Positions 1 through 8,548 of a DNA stretch of 64,000 bases are shown here, piece after piece. The stretch is from contig NZ_CP069349.1 of the NCBI RefSeq assembly GCF_021497505.1, positions 1,017,861-1,081,860 on the forward strand, read 5' to 3'. The notes under the pieces are model-generated. The model saw nothing but the letters and a program-made list of their open reading frames with translations. It ran no database searches and was not told where the DNA came from. Origin of the DNA: Turicibacter sp. TJ11. GTDB taxonomy: Bacteria > Bacillota_I > Bacilli_A > MOL361 > Turicibacteraceae. Position 1 is the stretch's first letter. Each line of letters starts with the position of its first letter. The position numbers and the translations under genes are program-made.

Positions 1-185
1 CCCTTTAACAGATAGGCTGTCATTAATTGTTTATTCACTTCCTGTTTAATTTTAGGATCTTTGACTACAGCTAAAAAATCCTCTAACATACAAATCGCCT
101 GATCGATGTATCCTTTTTCAATTAATTTAGATGATTCTTCAATTTTTGCGATGTAGTTTGTTTGAAAATCATAAATTTCACCCAT
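1..185 (-). CDS. Partial gene of unknown function (N-terminal 61 codons)
   Basis: Only the first 61 codons lie in the window; the gene runs off the left edge. The start is ATG at 183-185, preceded by GAGGTGA as ribosome binding site. The visible peptide begins MGEIYDFQTNYIAKIEESS and continues as a predicted helical, charged stretch (helix-turn-helix-like pairs resembling a TPR-type repeat). I do not recognise the family. It lies downstream of the two tRNA-Arg genes on the same strand and is separated from them by a terminator. Confidence 0.6.
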   Translation of the reverse strand, partial: MGEIYDFQTNYIAKIEESSKLIEKGYIDQAICMLEDFLAVVKDPKIKQEVNKQLMTAYLLK

Positions 186-252
186 CTGTTCACCTCATCT
201 ATGTCTTTAAAAATTCAATTTTTAACTCTAGTTAGTTTTTGTTCAATGGATA

Positions 253-281
253 ATAAAAAAAGAACTACATTCTTGTAGTTC
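253..281 (-). terminator. Terminator after tRNA-Arg pair
   Basis: On the minus strand, arms GAACTAC/GTAGTTC (262-268 with 275-281) are followed by a run of seven T. It sits 16 nt past the 3' end of the downstream tRNA-Arg gene. Confidence 0.8.
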
Positions 282-296
282 GCTATCGTCTATAAA

Positions 297-373
<77 letters not shown>

Positions 374-414
374 ATTTGTTTTTAACATTTTAAATCATTT
401 ATATTATTTAAAAA

Positions 415-491
<77 letters not shown>

Positions 492-530
492 ATTTAAGAT
501 TATGATTTGTTGTTGTTTTCCACATTAAGT

Positions 531-559
531 ATAATAAACCATTTGACGATGTTTGTAAA
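531..559 (-). promoter_or_regulatory. Promoter of tRNA-Arg pair
   Basis: On the minus strand, -35 TTTACA (554-559) and -10 TATTAT (531-536) have a 17-nt spacer. The predicted start is about 33 nt upstream of the first tRNA-Arg. Confidence 0.7.
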
Positions 560-619
560 TAAATTATGAATATTTTTCTCTAAGAAATTTTTTCCATAAA
601 CTTTCATCTCTGATTAAAT

Positions 620-792
620 TTATTGTTCTTCTTCATTTAACTCTTATTAAATATCGTTTGATAACAACTGAACTAAATCATCTTCACTAACTATTGCTTC
701 TTTAAAATTAATCCCTTCATCATGGCATCAAAAACAACTATTCTTAAAAAAGTTTCATCTTTCTTATCGATCGTTGTTTAAAATGAATTCAT
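620..792 (-). pseudogene. Decayed small gene (about 58 codons)
   Basis: The minus strand shows AAAGGA, then ATG at 790-792 and codons MNSF, stop, then an open stretch TTIDKKDETFLRIVVFDAMM. After a one-base frameshift comes INFKEAIVSEDDLVQLLSND, then two stops and a last stop near 620. Stitched together this is an acidic protein of about 58 residues with one early TAA, one frameshift and a double stop. The family is unknown. It sits between oppositely oriented tRNA genes. Confidence 0.5.
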
Positions 793-859
793 GATCAAAT
801 CAATTCCTTTCAATTAATTGGGCATTTTTTATCTGATAAAATTTTTTCCATATTTTAAC

Positions 860-887
860 TTGAAAAAGAAATTTTTTATGCTATAAT
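860..887 (+). promoter_or_regulatory. Promoter of tRNA-Leu
   Basis: TTGAAA (860-865) and consensus TATAAT (882-887) have a 16-nt spacer. The tRNA begins 13 nt downstream of the -10 box. Confidence 0.75.
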
Positions 888-899
888 AGTCTTATAAAT

Positions 900-986
900 G
901 CCAGTGTGGCGGAATTGGTAGACGCAGTGGACTCAAAATCCACCGAAGTTTACTTCATGCCGGTTCGAGTCCGGCCACTGGTACCA
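900..986 (+). tRNA. tRNA-Leu (CAA)
   Basis: An 87-nt class II tRNA with a long variable arm and encoded CCA. The anticodon stem-loop GTGGA-CTCAAAA-TCCAC gives anticodon CAA, reading TTG. The T-arm GGTTCGAGTCC is canonical. It has its own promoter and a terminator directly behind it, so it is a single-gene transcription unit. Confidence 0.95.
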
Positions 987-999
987 TAAAAAGTACGAT

Positions 1000-1025
1000 A
1001 CATCTCTTAATGAGATGTTTTTTTT
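1000..1025 (+). terminator. Terminator of tRNA-Leu
   Basis: Arms ACATCTC/GAGATGT (1000-1006 with 1012-1018) with a 5-nt loop are followed by eight T, 13 nt after the tRNA end. Confidence 0.85.
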
Positions 1026-1026
1026 A

Positions 1027-1472
1027 TTAGATAGGAATAAAACACATTCAACTCACTTAAATTATCATACAGTATATTGAGGATACGAAATCAATCAAAC
1101 ATCCCACAAACACTCCTAATTCAGTCTAACATTTAACTTTCCTACAAACCTTTAACAAAACATCTATTCGCTTAATCACTTCTACGTATCCTCAGTCGAT
1201 TAAGGACAGTAGACCCTATGAAACAATTGATTATTTTAAAAAATTCTATGATCCATCACTCATACTTCTCCTTTACTTTCATACTCCCTTTCCTAATCAT
1301 TCATTCCTTTAATCCATTGTTTTAATCCTAACATTTGACACACTACTCCTTTCCTTATTCTTTTCACTTAAACTTATCATAATACCCGATCCTTTTATCA
1401 CTTTATTAAACAAACACGACGTCTTACCACTCATACCCACACATTTTACTCCACCATACTGTCACTTATAAG
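1027..1472. other. Non-coding AT-rich interval left of the IS
   Basis: About 450 bases without a convincing reading frame, ribosome binding site or RNA structure on either strand. It ends at the left inverted repeat of the insertion sequence. I see nothing functional in it. Confidence 0.5.
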
Positions 1473-1488
1473 GGGGCTGTATCAAAAT
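1473..1488 (+). repeat. Left terminal inverted repeat of IS
   Basis: GGGGCTGTATCAAAAT matches the reverse complement of 3346-3361 at 15 of 16 positions. Confidence 0.85.
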
Positions 1489-1508
1489 GACTAAAATTTT
1501 ATAGTCAT

Positions 1509-1530
1509 GGAGCGACATGCTCCTTTTTTT
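1509..1530 (+). terminator. Inward-facing terminator at IS left end
   Basis: GGAGC-GACAT-GCTCC followed by seven T on the plus strand. It would stop transcription entering the element from the left, antisense to the transposase. Confidence 0.6.
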
Positions 1531-1648
1531 GGCTATTCATCGTAAAAAAATCAGTCTGTAAATTTAATTTTATGGGTTAGACTTAATTTTAAGCACGACG
1601 AAAAGAAGGACGTTTCTTTCCTTCAAAATGACAGTCTATTCTGATTTT

Positions 1649-3265
1649 TTAAGCCACTTTCCCTGGATGAAGTTGTTGTCCGCAACGATGGCTTTGAATT
1701 TTTTTATGTAATTTTTGTACATTATATCCAAAACATAGAAGCAATAGTTCGACTGTGACCTGAATTTTTCCACGGGTTAAAAATTTTCTGAAGCCGTAAT
1801 CTTGTTTTAACACGCCAAAAGCACCTTCGACTTGAATCGAACGATTCTTTCTTAACAGAATCCCTTCTTCACTTTGGATATTTTTAAGTGACTCTGTTCT
1901 TAGCGAAAGCATTTTTTTAGACACTTCCAATCGTTTTGAGTTTCCTTCTTTCGCTTTTGTACATTTTAAACGCAAAGGACAATCTTGGCAGGTTTCACAT
2001 TCATAAATCGTGACTTCTTTTCGATAACCGGTCTGACTTTCTCGAATTTTAACTTCGATCGGTTTTAACGTTCTGCCATTTGCGCACGTATAGGTATCGT
2101 TGAGTTCATCGTACGTCATGTTTTCTCGTTTCCCCAGTTGAGCTTTATATTTTCTTGTTTTTGAGGTTTCATAGTTGAGGGGCTTAATGAAACCTTTTTG
2201 ATGGTTTTCCTTCAAATAAGCATAATTTTCTTCACTTTCATATCCAGCATCCGCAATGATTTGTTTAAACGTTCTGGAAAGCCGACCTTTCAGGGAATCT
2301 AAAAATGGAATGAGTGTGGGGACATCGTTAGCTGACTGAAAAACGCCCACACCTACGATATACTCGGCCTCAACTCCAATCTGGACATTATACCCAGGTT
2401 TGAGTTGCCCATTTTTCATGTGATCTTCTTTCATTCGCATGAAGGTGGCATCCGGATCTGTTTTTGAACAACTTGAGCGGGTTGAACCGATCATTTTTTG
2501 ATAGTCCAAGTAAATGATTTGTTTCTCTATGAATGCTTCAAGTGTTTCAATCTGACGTTGAAGCTCTGTTTTTCGCTTCCCTTTCCCATAAACAAATTCA
2601 AGAGATTGCTCGATGACTTTTTCTTTTAAATTCAATAAACAAGCCTCTAACACAGGTAATGGATTCTTAACATCAAATGAATAGGAAGTGAGATAGCTGT
2701 CATTCACTTGTTGAAGGAGTTTTTCTATTTTGACCTGGAGCTTCGCTTCATTTTTAGTCACTGATTTTAACCAAATAAACGAATAGCGATTGGCATTGGC
2801 TTCAATTTTTGTTCCATCAATAAATAGGTTTTTAAAATGAATTTCATCTAAGGTGTGAAGACGCTCAATGAATTGATCAAATAAATCTTCCATGACACCA
2901 TCGCTTAAATGATGTTTTCTAAATCGATTAATCGTATGATGGCTAGGCGCTGGATATCCATTTAATAACCAGATAAAATGAATATCCCGTTGACAAAGTC
3001 GCTGAATTTCTCGTGAAGAAAAAGAGCGATTCATATACGCGTAAATTAAAATCTTAAACATGATCACCGGTGGTACGACAGAATTTCTCCCTTTATCAGA
3101 GTAAGTGCTTAATAATTTTTTATCATCTAATCCCTCCAATAATTGATTAAGCAAACGTACAGGATCATGAGGTGGAATATAAACTTGAATATCCATCGTT
3201 AAAGAGAGTTGATATCCAGCTGAATAAGTTGTATAATCTTGATGTATATTTTCTTGATTACGCAT
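1649..3265 (-). CDS. IS1182-family transposase
   Basis: A 538-residue DDE transposase of the IS1182 type. The N-terminal half (about residues 1-130) is the DUF772-like domain with the motif HHTINRFRKHH. The catalytic acidic residues are visible as FIDGTKIEANANR, IADAGYESEENY and QVEGAFGVLKQDYGFRKF. A Cys-rich stretch (CETCQDCPLRLKCTK) lies before the last acid, as is usual for the family. I start it at ATG 3263-3265 (MRNQENIHQ), which fits the family N-terminus; a TTG 15 nt upstream is open but not preferred. No Shine-Dalgarno is visible, so translation may be kept low. The frame is intact. Confidence 0.9.
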   Translation of the reverse strand: MRNQENIHQDYTTYSAGYQLSLTMDIQVYIPPHDPVRLLNQLLEGLDDKKLLSTYSDKGRNSVVPPVIMFKILIYAYMNRSFSSREIQRLCQRDIHFIWLLNGYPAPSHHTINRFRKHHLSDGVMEDLFDQFIERLHTLDEIHFKNLFIDGTKIEANANRYSFIWLKSVTKNEAKLQVKIEKLLQQVNDSYLTSYSFDVKNPLPVLEACLLNLKEKVIEQSLEFVYGKGKRKTELQRQIETLEAFIEKQIIYLDYQKMIGSTRSSCSKTDPDATFMRMKEDHMKNGQLKPGYNVQIGVEAEYIVGVGVFQSANDVPTLIPFLDSLKGRLSRTFKQIIADAGYESEENYAYLKENHQKGFIKPLNYETSKTRKYKAQLGKRENMTYDELNDTYTCANGRTLKPIEVKIRESQTGYRKEVTIYECETCQDCPLRLKCTKAKEGNSKRLEVSKKMLSLRTESLKNIQSEEGILLRKNRSIQVEGAFGVLKQDYGFRKFLTRGKIQVTVELLLLCFGYNVQKLHKKIQSHRCGQQLHPGKVA

Positions 3266-3284
3266 AAAAAAAGTATACAAAAAA

Positions 3285-3311
3285 GCAGTCCCGAATGGGA
3301 CTGCCTTTTTT
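3285..3311. terminator. Bidirectional hairpin at IS right end
   Basis: GCAGTCCC-GAAT-GGGACTGC (3285-3304) is flanked by A on the left and T on the right. It lies about 20 nt upstream of the transposase start, so it would block read-in from outside promoters in both directions. Confidence 0.75.
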
Positions 3312-3345
3312 TGTATCTTTTAGATTTTTAATTCAAGGGCCATCT

Positions 3346-3361
3346 ATTTTGAGACAGCCCC
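3346..3361 (-). repeat. Right terminal inverted repeat of IS
   Basis: On the minus strand this reads GGGGCTGTCTCAAAAT, pairing with the left end at 1473-1488 with one mismatch. Confidence 0.85.
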
Positions 3362-3424
3362 TTTTTTTATAATTTTTTCGTGCAGTCATCGTCATAGTTC
3401 TTTTGTTAAATGTATCGTTTCTCA

Positions 3425-3459
3425 TAAAAAAACATCATCTCCTAATGAGAGATGATGTT
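3425..3459 (-). terminator. Terminator behind microprotein gene
   Basis: An 11-bp stem AACATCATCTC/GAGATGATGTT (3431-3441 with 3449-3459) is flanked by A on the left, giving a T run on the minus strand, and T on the right. It begins 3 nt past the stop of the 27-codon gene. Confidence 0.8.
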
Positions 3460-3461
3460 TT

Positions 3462-3545
3462 TTAAAAGAATAACTCACATAAGATTAAATAAGTGATACA
3501 CATCTCAAAGATAGCACCAAATACAAAAGCTTCAATTGTCATCAT
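3462..3545 (-). CDS. 27-residue hydrophobic microprotein
   Basis: The minus strand reads GGAG, five bases, then ATG-ATG and 25 more sense codons to TAA, with an intrinsic terminator 3 nt later. The peptide starts MMTIEAFVFGAIFEM and ends CELFF: one hydrophobic segment with acidic residues and no basic residue. The pattern M-T-x-E-A-F-x-x-G resembles short single-span holin-like or type I toxin peptides of Firmicutes, but the usual Lys-rich C-terminus is missing. No antisense RNA promoter is obvious. The gene model is supported by ribosome site plus terminator; function is unknown. Confidence 0.55.
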   Translation of the reverse strand: MMTIEAFVFGAIFEMCITYLILCELFF

Positions 3546-3625
3546 TATCACTCCAACTTACAATTTCTAGCTTTAGTATTTGATTTTTTTTGACTTTTAG
3601 TCATACTTTTTAGTTAAATCTCCTG

Positions 3626-4357
3626 TTATTGAGAGATTAATGATCGATAGACGTAATAATTCCCATCATCAAAGCTAATGTATGACTGCACATATCCTAG
3701 TGTATCATTATGAGAACGACCTAAAATTCTTTGAGTTAAAATTAAGTCATGACCTTCATCGTGCACTTTACTATTAATGGAGTTTGAATCACTTACCCGT
3801 GCTACCACCCCATTTAACGATTGCTTTAACTGACCTCTATCATCATAAATGGCCGCTAAGTAATCGGCGCTTTTATTCGTCAGATTAAGGATGGTTTCCT
3901 CATCTGTTTTTAAGTTCTTAACCTCCACTTGATAATAAGGCAAGTAGGTGACTTTATACTCTAAGCCTTCTTCAAATAGGCGATTACTAAATCCAAGTTG
4001 AACCTTTCTTTCTTCATTAAAGAACAAGTAGTAATCCACTTGATTTCCCGTTCCACCACTTAAAATATAAACGCCAATGTCTTGTTGTTTATCATGATTA
4101 AAGTCTCCAATATCTAAACCTCCACCCATTCCACTTGAAGTAGGAATAGGATAGAATTGTCTATCTCCCGTTTTTCCATTTTCAATGACAAGTGTAATCT
4201 CAGTATAAATTAAGTGATCACCTTGTTTAGTTCCTAGTAAGTAGACTTTATCTAAGACCGTATCTTCGGTTAAATATGCTAGCTGACTATCAAGCTCTAC
4301 CACTGTCTTTTTCTCAAAGCGATAATCCGTTTGATAACCACTAATTCCGTATTCCAT
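3626..4357 (-). CDS. FG-GAP/VCBS-like protein, paralogue 1
   Basis: 243 residues with no signal peptide. The centre carries GDFNHDKQQDIGVYILSGG, a Ca-binding-type DxNxDxxxD loop of the FG-GAP/VCBS repeat kind, preceded by an open-blade GMGGGLDIGDF. The C-terminal part has LTQRILGRSHNDTLGYVQ. The protein at 31687-32439 has the same length, loop and C-terminal pattern, so the two are paralogues. Similar cytosolic VCBS-repeat proteins occur in spore-forming Firmicutes; a link to the spore or cell surface is only a guess. The start follows GGGGATAC at a short distance. Confidence 0.7.
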   Translation of the reverse strand: MEYGISGYQTDYRFEKKTVVELDSQLAYLTEDTVLDKVYLLGTKQGDHLIYTEITLVIENGKTGDRQFYPIPTSSGMGGGLDIGDFNHDKQQDIGVYILSGGTGNQVDYYLFFNEERKVQLGFSNRLFEEGLEYKVTYLPYYQVEVKNLKTDEETILNLTNKSADYLAAIYDDRGQLKQSLNGVVARVSDSNSINSKVHDEGHDLILTQRILGRSHNDTLGYVQSYISFDDGNYYVYRSLISQ

Positions 4358-4490
4358 TGTATCCCCTCACTTTATCTATCTAATTTACTATATGATGAAT
4401 CTATTTAGGCGAAACTTGAAATAGATAGATTTAAAAACAAATGCGTTAGTGATCCCCCTCTTCTAACCTTTAAGTCCTTAAAATGTTGAA

Positions 4491-4534
4491 TGTGTTGACT
4501 GAAGCAAGGTCTTACTTCCTTGAAAATCAACACA
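4491..4534 (-). other. Two-tier hairpin after unknown gene
   Basis: Outer arms TGTGTTGA/TCAACACA (4491-4498 with 4527-4534) enclose an inner CAAGG/CCTTG pair (4505-4509 with 4518-4522). It begins 4 nt past the stop of the 341-codon gene but lacks a proper T run, so it could be a weak terminator or an mRNA 3' stabiliser. Confidence 0.5.
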
Positions 4535-4537
4535 TGA

Positions 4538-5563
4538 TTACGCAAAAATTTCAGAAGGTGTCACTCTTTGACATTCAAACCCTTCTAAAACAATCATCAC
4601 CTCTTCATTAAATGTCATAAACTCAAGCATCGGATGATTTAATACCCATTCACTTAATTCGTGAAATAATTTGGTTTGAAGCACTTTTAAACTTTTAGCT
4701 TGTTTAGTTAAATAATTGTGCTTAAACTGATGGATATTACTTACTGTCATAGTTGATGAACTCATAAAAAAAGAAAGTAGCTGTTTAGAATCTGAGGATA
4801 AAAAGGATACTAATTCAACTTTATTCACTAGACTAAGCCCATGATAAAATCCTTTTAAATACTCGAGATAACGCATTGAAATAATAAAATAAAGAATTTG
4901 TTCAAGCACCTCTTCTTGATCATGACTCTCACTGGCCGAACTCGACAGTTTCTTTAAAAATGTTTTAAACGATTGCTTTTTAATAAATCTTGATTCCTTT
5001 AACTCATCTATTAGTTGCACATTCAACTTCTGTTCATCGTAAACGTAATAACTTTGAGTAGGCAATTGAATGTCATACAGTTGCATCAACTCTTTCATGA
5101 CTAATTGTTTCGCATTTAAACGTTTGATCGGATTGTTAATCATCTTGATTGTTGAAAATTGATGAATTTCTAGCAACCAATTTTTCGTATTTCCTACTAA
5201 CTGCCCTTTTAAATGAAGCGATTGAATGAGATAAATTACACAATCAGTAAATAACAAATGATTAATCTGTTGATTAAGACAGTTTAAGTCACTGACTTTG
5301 TAAACATTAGGCGGTAAGGACGCTTGATATAAAGACTGGTGATGACTGAAGCTAAAACGATTTTTAATTTCGTTTAACTTTTGATTTCGACCAGATTCAT
5401 ACCAAATTAAAAGAACTAAGATAAAACCAATAATCATCCAACCATTCCAACTTAATTTATCTTTTTTTAAATAGAGGAACATAACTAAAGGATTGTTAAA
5501 AAACTCGTTGGGATGATTATGCCACCCCAAAAGGTACATTAAATAAATTAGACTAAACCTCAT
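4538..5563 (-). CDS. Unknown protein with one membrane segment
   Basis: 341 residues; ATG preceded by GGGAGG at 8 nt. A hydrophobic N-terminal stretch (residues 1-13) and one good membrane helix (about 41-56, WMIIGFILVLLIWYESG) are followed by about 280 hydrophilic residues, mostly predicted helical, with His- and Leu-rich segments. No catalytic motif is visible and I do not recognise the family. It is probably membrane-anchored with a cytoplasmic domain. It stands alone, with non-coding gaps on both sides. Confidence 0.65.
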   Translation of the reverse strand: MRFSLIYLMYLLGWHNHPNEFFNNPLVMFLYLKKDKLSWNGWMIIGFILVLLIWYESGRNQKLNEIKNRFSFSHHQSLYQASLPPNVYKVSDLNCLNQQINHLLFTDCVIYLIQSLHLKGQLVGNTKNWLLEIHQFSTIKMINNPIKRLNAKQLVMKELMQLYDIQLPTQSYYVYDEQKLNVQLIDELKESRFIKKQSFKTFLKKLSSSASESHDQEEVLEQILYFIISMRYLEYLKGFYHGLSLVNKVELVSFLSSDSKQLLSFFMSSSTMTVSNIHQFKHNYLTKQAKSLKVLQTKLFHELSEWVLNHPMLEFMTFNEEVMIVLEGFECQRVTPSEIFA

Positions 5564-5762
5564 GAAGATGCCTCCCTTTAACTACTTGTATTATTTTACC
5601 AATCATTAACGGTTATATTCATTCTTCATGTTTTTTGTTCAAAAATAAAGAGGATTGTCATTTCATGTGAGTGGGTGACAGTTTCTACTGACAATATTTC
5701 TTCGATCAACTCCCTCCTACAATCCCTTCATTACATCTTAATGATAATTTAAATCATAACCA

Positions 5763-5793
5763 AAAAGAAAAGAAGTGAAATAAATTTCACTTC
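5763..5793 (-). terminator. Terminator of two-span membrane protein gene
   Basis: On the minus strand AGAAGTGAAA/TTTCACTTCT is followed by TTTTCTTTTT. It starts directly at the TAG stop of the next gene. Confidence 0.8.
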
Positions 5794-5794
5794 T

Positions 5795-6358
5795 CTAATA
5801 ACCTCTGACCATTCGCTCAAACGTCGTTTGATCACTATATTCAATGTCATCAATTTCCCATTCATATAAAAAAGCTAATGGGGCATAATCAGTGTCTTTA
5901 ATCATCTTGAACTGAATATATTGTTCATCCATGGTTTTGATAATGATGGATGTTTTATTAAACGATTCTTCTGAAATAGCCAGTTTAATTTTCATTCGAC
6001 GATATTGATTCGTTTTCGCACAACAATCATCATAATAAAAAAATTGATAATTAAAACTTTCAATAAATCGCTCAGAAAGATATCGCTTATTCTTATCATC
6101 ATATTCAACATCTGTCTGATCATTTACCCGATGACGCATAATTAAATTGACATGATAAGCAACAATTTCAGCTGGTGTTGGATGCCAATAGGTTAAATAA
6201 TCGAGTAATCCGATAAAAATAACGACAAGACCTAAAAGTAACCAATAGCCAAAAACTTGCCCAAATAAAACTGGACCAACCGTGATATAACGTAATAAAA
6301 ATCCTAATCCGATTAATAAATTGTAGATCAATAAAAAGGTTCGGTTAATTCTTATCAT
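5795..6358 (-). CDS. Unknown membrane protein with two N-terminal spans
   Basis: 187 residues when started at the ATG at 6356-6358, which has a six-G ribosome site upstream (AGAGGGGGG, 8-9 nt); an in-frame ATG 33 nt earlier has no such site. Two hydrophobic helices (about residues 5-26 and 32-54) are followed by a soluble region rich in Tyr, Asp and Lys with probable beta strands (KIKLAISEES, SIIIKTMDEQYIQFK), which could be a PH-like fold. The family is not recognised. Confidence 0.65.
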   Translation of the reverse strand: MIRINRTFLLIYNLLIGLGFLLRYITVGPVLFGQVFGYWLLLGLVVIFIGLLDYLTYWHPTPAEIVAYHVNLIMRHRVNDQTDVEYDDKNKRYLSERFIESFNYQFFYYDDCCAKTNQYRRMKIKLAISEESFNKTSIIIKTMDEQYIQFKMIKDTDYAPLAFLYEWEIDDIEYSDQTTFERMVRGY

Positions 6359-6464
6359 CTGATTTCCCCCCTCTATCATGAACACCTTCACTCACATCTT
6401 TAATGCATTATATGAAGGGCGAGGAAATCTGCTACTGACGTATAAAATGATTTATGGTTGACAG

Positions 6465-7817
6465 TTACGATAACATCACAAAAGACAAAATAATGGATAA
6501 AATCATTCCTACTGACACCGGAACAATCGTTCGCTTAATTAACCGTAAAGGAGAGACCTTCATCATCGATGAAATAATAATAACAGTTGGGGCCACTGGA
6601 GAGATGCTTTTAACTAAATGAGAAACAAACTGCATCGGAATAGCTAACAAAACAGGATTCATTCCAGCTGAGGCCGCAAAAGTTGGCATTAATTCCACAC
6701 AAGCATAAAAGAGGGCGAGACCACTTCCACTTAACAAACCGACACTAAGGGCTAATAAACAAAAACAAAGCGTTAAAACGATGCCAGCCCCACTTATTTG
6801 AGTCATATAATCAGTAAGCAAATCGATGATTCCAATACTTTTTAAACCTTCAACAAAGGTTAGTGCCGCCACGACTTGAATGACGACCGTTGTAAAACCA
6901 GTTCCCATACCATCAAAAAAGATTTGAACCGATTCTAATGCCTTATGCATTGATTTCAAACGAATCATCTCACAAAATAGACTGATTAAAAATGAACAAA
7001 GCGTCACCTCAATCATTCCGATTTTATCGTTTTTTAATAACACATTAAAAATAAACATTAAAAGTAACGGTAACATTGGTAACATTGCATAAAAAATCGG
7101 ACGATTGATTGAATGAACCTCTTCTATCATTAAAATCTCTTTATTTTGTTCTTTTTCTTTTGAATCCGCATAGCTTTGCCAAACTAAATGAACAATCGAT
7201 AAAATCAAAATAATTGGAATTGAGATTTTTGCGTGATAACTAAAGACATACTCACCTACGCTCATCTGTAAAGCCTCAGATGCTAATAAATTATCAGCTC
7301 CAAGTGGCGTTGGAGCAATCGTTGCTGACATCGCAATCACCGCCCCTATAGCAAGAGGTGAAATGCCAGCTGATACTAAAATGGGGTAAGCGGTAGACAT
7401 TAAAAGAACAGATAAACTAGATGCACTTGGAATCATTAAACCTAATATATTTCCAATCAAATAAAAGATCGGAATTAATAACCCTTTATGCTTTAAGTTT
7501 AATAATGGTCGACTCATGACTTGAACCGTCATTTGATTCGCTCCAATACATTTCATATACGCCGTATATCCAAATAAAATCATGAGAATAAAACCGGCTC
7601 CTGTTAATTGCTTCGTAAATTGCGTTCCAATGAGCGTGAATAGATCAAACCAGACGATTCCACTACTAGCTTCTTCTGGTAATAACGGACGCTGAAGCAA
7701 ACTAGCACTTCCCATTAATGCCATCCCGCTTCCAAACATAATCCACTTAATATCATAATTTTTCTTTATAAAGTATCCTGCTAAAATTAAAATGACTAAC
7801 GTTAAACTAATAATCAT
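6465..7817 (-). CDS. dcuC: DcuC-family C4-dicarboxylate carrier
   Basis: 450 residues, about 12 hydrophobic segments, matching the anaerobic C4-dicarboxylate carrier DcuC in length and pattern. Typical stretches are IPSASSLSVLLMS near one third, IAPTPLGADNLLA in the middle and KSISPVAPTVII near the end. DcuC proteins move succinate/fumarate-type dicarboxylates across the cytoplasmic membrane under anaerobic conditions. The start is ATG at 7815-7817 behind AAGGAGC; an upstream in-frame extension has no ribosome site. The substrate is inferred from the family only. Confidence 0.8.
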   Translation of the reverse strand: MIISLTLVILILAGYFIKKNYDIKWIMFGSGMALMGSASLLQRPLLPEEASSGIVWFDLFTLIGTQFTKQLTGAGFILMILFGYTAYMKCIGANQMTVQVMSRPLLNLKHKGLLIPIFYLIGNILGLMIPSASSLSVLLMSTAYPILVSAGISPLAIGAVIAMSATIAPTPLGADNLLASEALQMSVGEYVFSYHAKISIPIILILSIVHLVWQSYADSKEKEQNKEILMIEEVHSINRPIFYAMLPMLPLLLMFIFNVLLKNDKIGMIEVTLCSFLISLFCEMIRLKSMHKALESVQIFFDGMGTGFTTVVIQVVAALTFVEGLKSIGIIDLLTDYMTQISGAGIVLTLCFCLLALSVGLLSGSGLALFYACVELMPTFAASAGMNPVLLAIPMQFVSHLVKSISPVAPTVIIISSMMKVSPLRLIKRTIVPVSVGMILSIILSFVMLS

Positions 7818-7950
7818 GCTGTTAGCTCCTTCTTTTGTTAAATTTATCCTAACTTGTAAGTCTATTATAATCCATTTCAACAATTCTTGTCATTATCCAA
7901 CAAAAGAAAAGACCCTACCAATGTCTCGCGACTTTAGGAGGATCTAACAC

Positions 7951-8331
7951 TTAAATCTGCCAATCAATTCGATTCGATTGGGGCGCTCGACAATAAGGAC
8001 AATATTTAACCTCATCATCCAGTTCAGCACCACAACTTTCACATGATCTAATTTGTTTAATTTGATTAATCTCTCGTTCGATTTTTTTTATTTTTCCCTT
8101 TTGGAGTGAAACCTGATGAAATAACTCTTGAACCGCTTCTGATTGATTAATTTCATTTATTTTATTGACGTAAATATATTCTCCAATTTGTTCAAATAAT
8201 TCATTCAATTCAAGTTTCGCTGCATTAAGCGATACCGTTAATTTCCCGATTTCAACCCATTTACTTGTCTGCTTCATTCCTACTGCTGCTGTTTTCGACA
8301 TCGTTTTTTGAAAATCATCCCAAAAAGCCAA
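7951..8331 (-). CDS. Coiled-coil zinc-ribbon protein
   Basis: 126 residues; starts at TTG (8329-8331) behind AAGGTG. The N-terminal 30 residues are amphipathic, then a long predicted coiled coil (about 25-90), then a C-terminal zinc ribbon with two CxxC pairs (CESCG and CPYC). It resembles small zinc-ribbon proteins of Firmicutes without assigned role. It is transcribed divergently from the helicase gene. Confidence 0.7.
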   Translation of the reverse strand: MAFWDDFQKTMSKTAAVGMKQTSKWVEIGKLTVSLNAAKLELNELFEQIGEYIYVNKINEINQSEAVQELFHQVSLQKGKIKKIEREINQIKQIRSCESCGAELDDEVKYCPYCRAPQSNRIDWQI

Positions 8332-8548
8332 CTCGTCACCTTCTTTCCTACTTTATCATATTACCCTTCCTCATCATGTGAACCTCTTTTCTGTACATGA
8401 ATGTTGTTAGCTTTTATAAACAATCAGCTCGCCTTGTATCTCGAATGTATTTGATGAAAATAAATAATGACCTCATCAAAGTCATTAGTCAAATCCTGAA
8501 ACTTCTTGTATAATGAAGACAGTTAACACGCTTAAAGGAGGATCTCTT

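Larger units (their letters stand above)
1473..3361 (-). mobile_element. IS1182-family insertion sequence, apparently intact
   Basis: An element of about 1889 bp bounded by near-perfect 16-bp terminal inverted repeats starting GGGGCTGT. It carries one full-length DDE transposase gene. Inward-facing hairpin terminators lie just inside both ends. I cannot identify a convincing target duplication: flanks are TTATAAG on the left and a T run on the right. It lies in an intergenic accessory region and disrupts no recognisable gene. Confidence 0.9.

Noticed and set aside
1441-3380. Target-site duplication of the IS
   Set aside because: The left flank (TTATAAG) and right flank (T run then ATAATT) do not give a convincing direct repeat next to the inverted repeats.
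5570-5760. Possible 27-codon frame behind GGAGGGAG on the minus strand near 5700
   Set aside because: The distance from ribosome site to TTG is too short and the peptide has no recognisable character.
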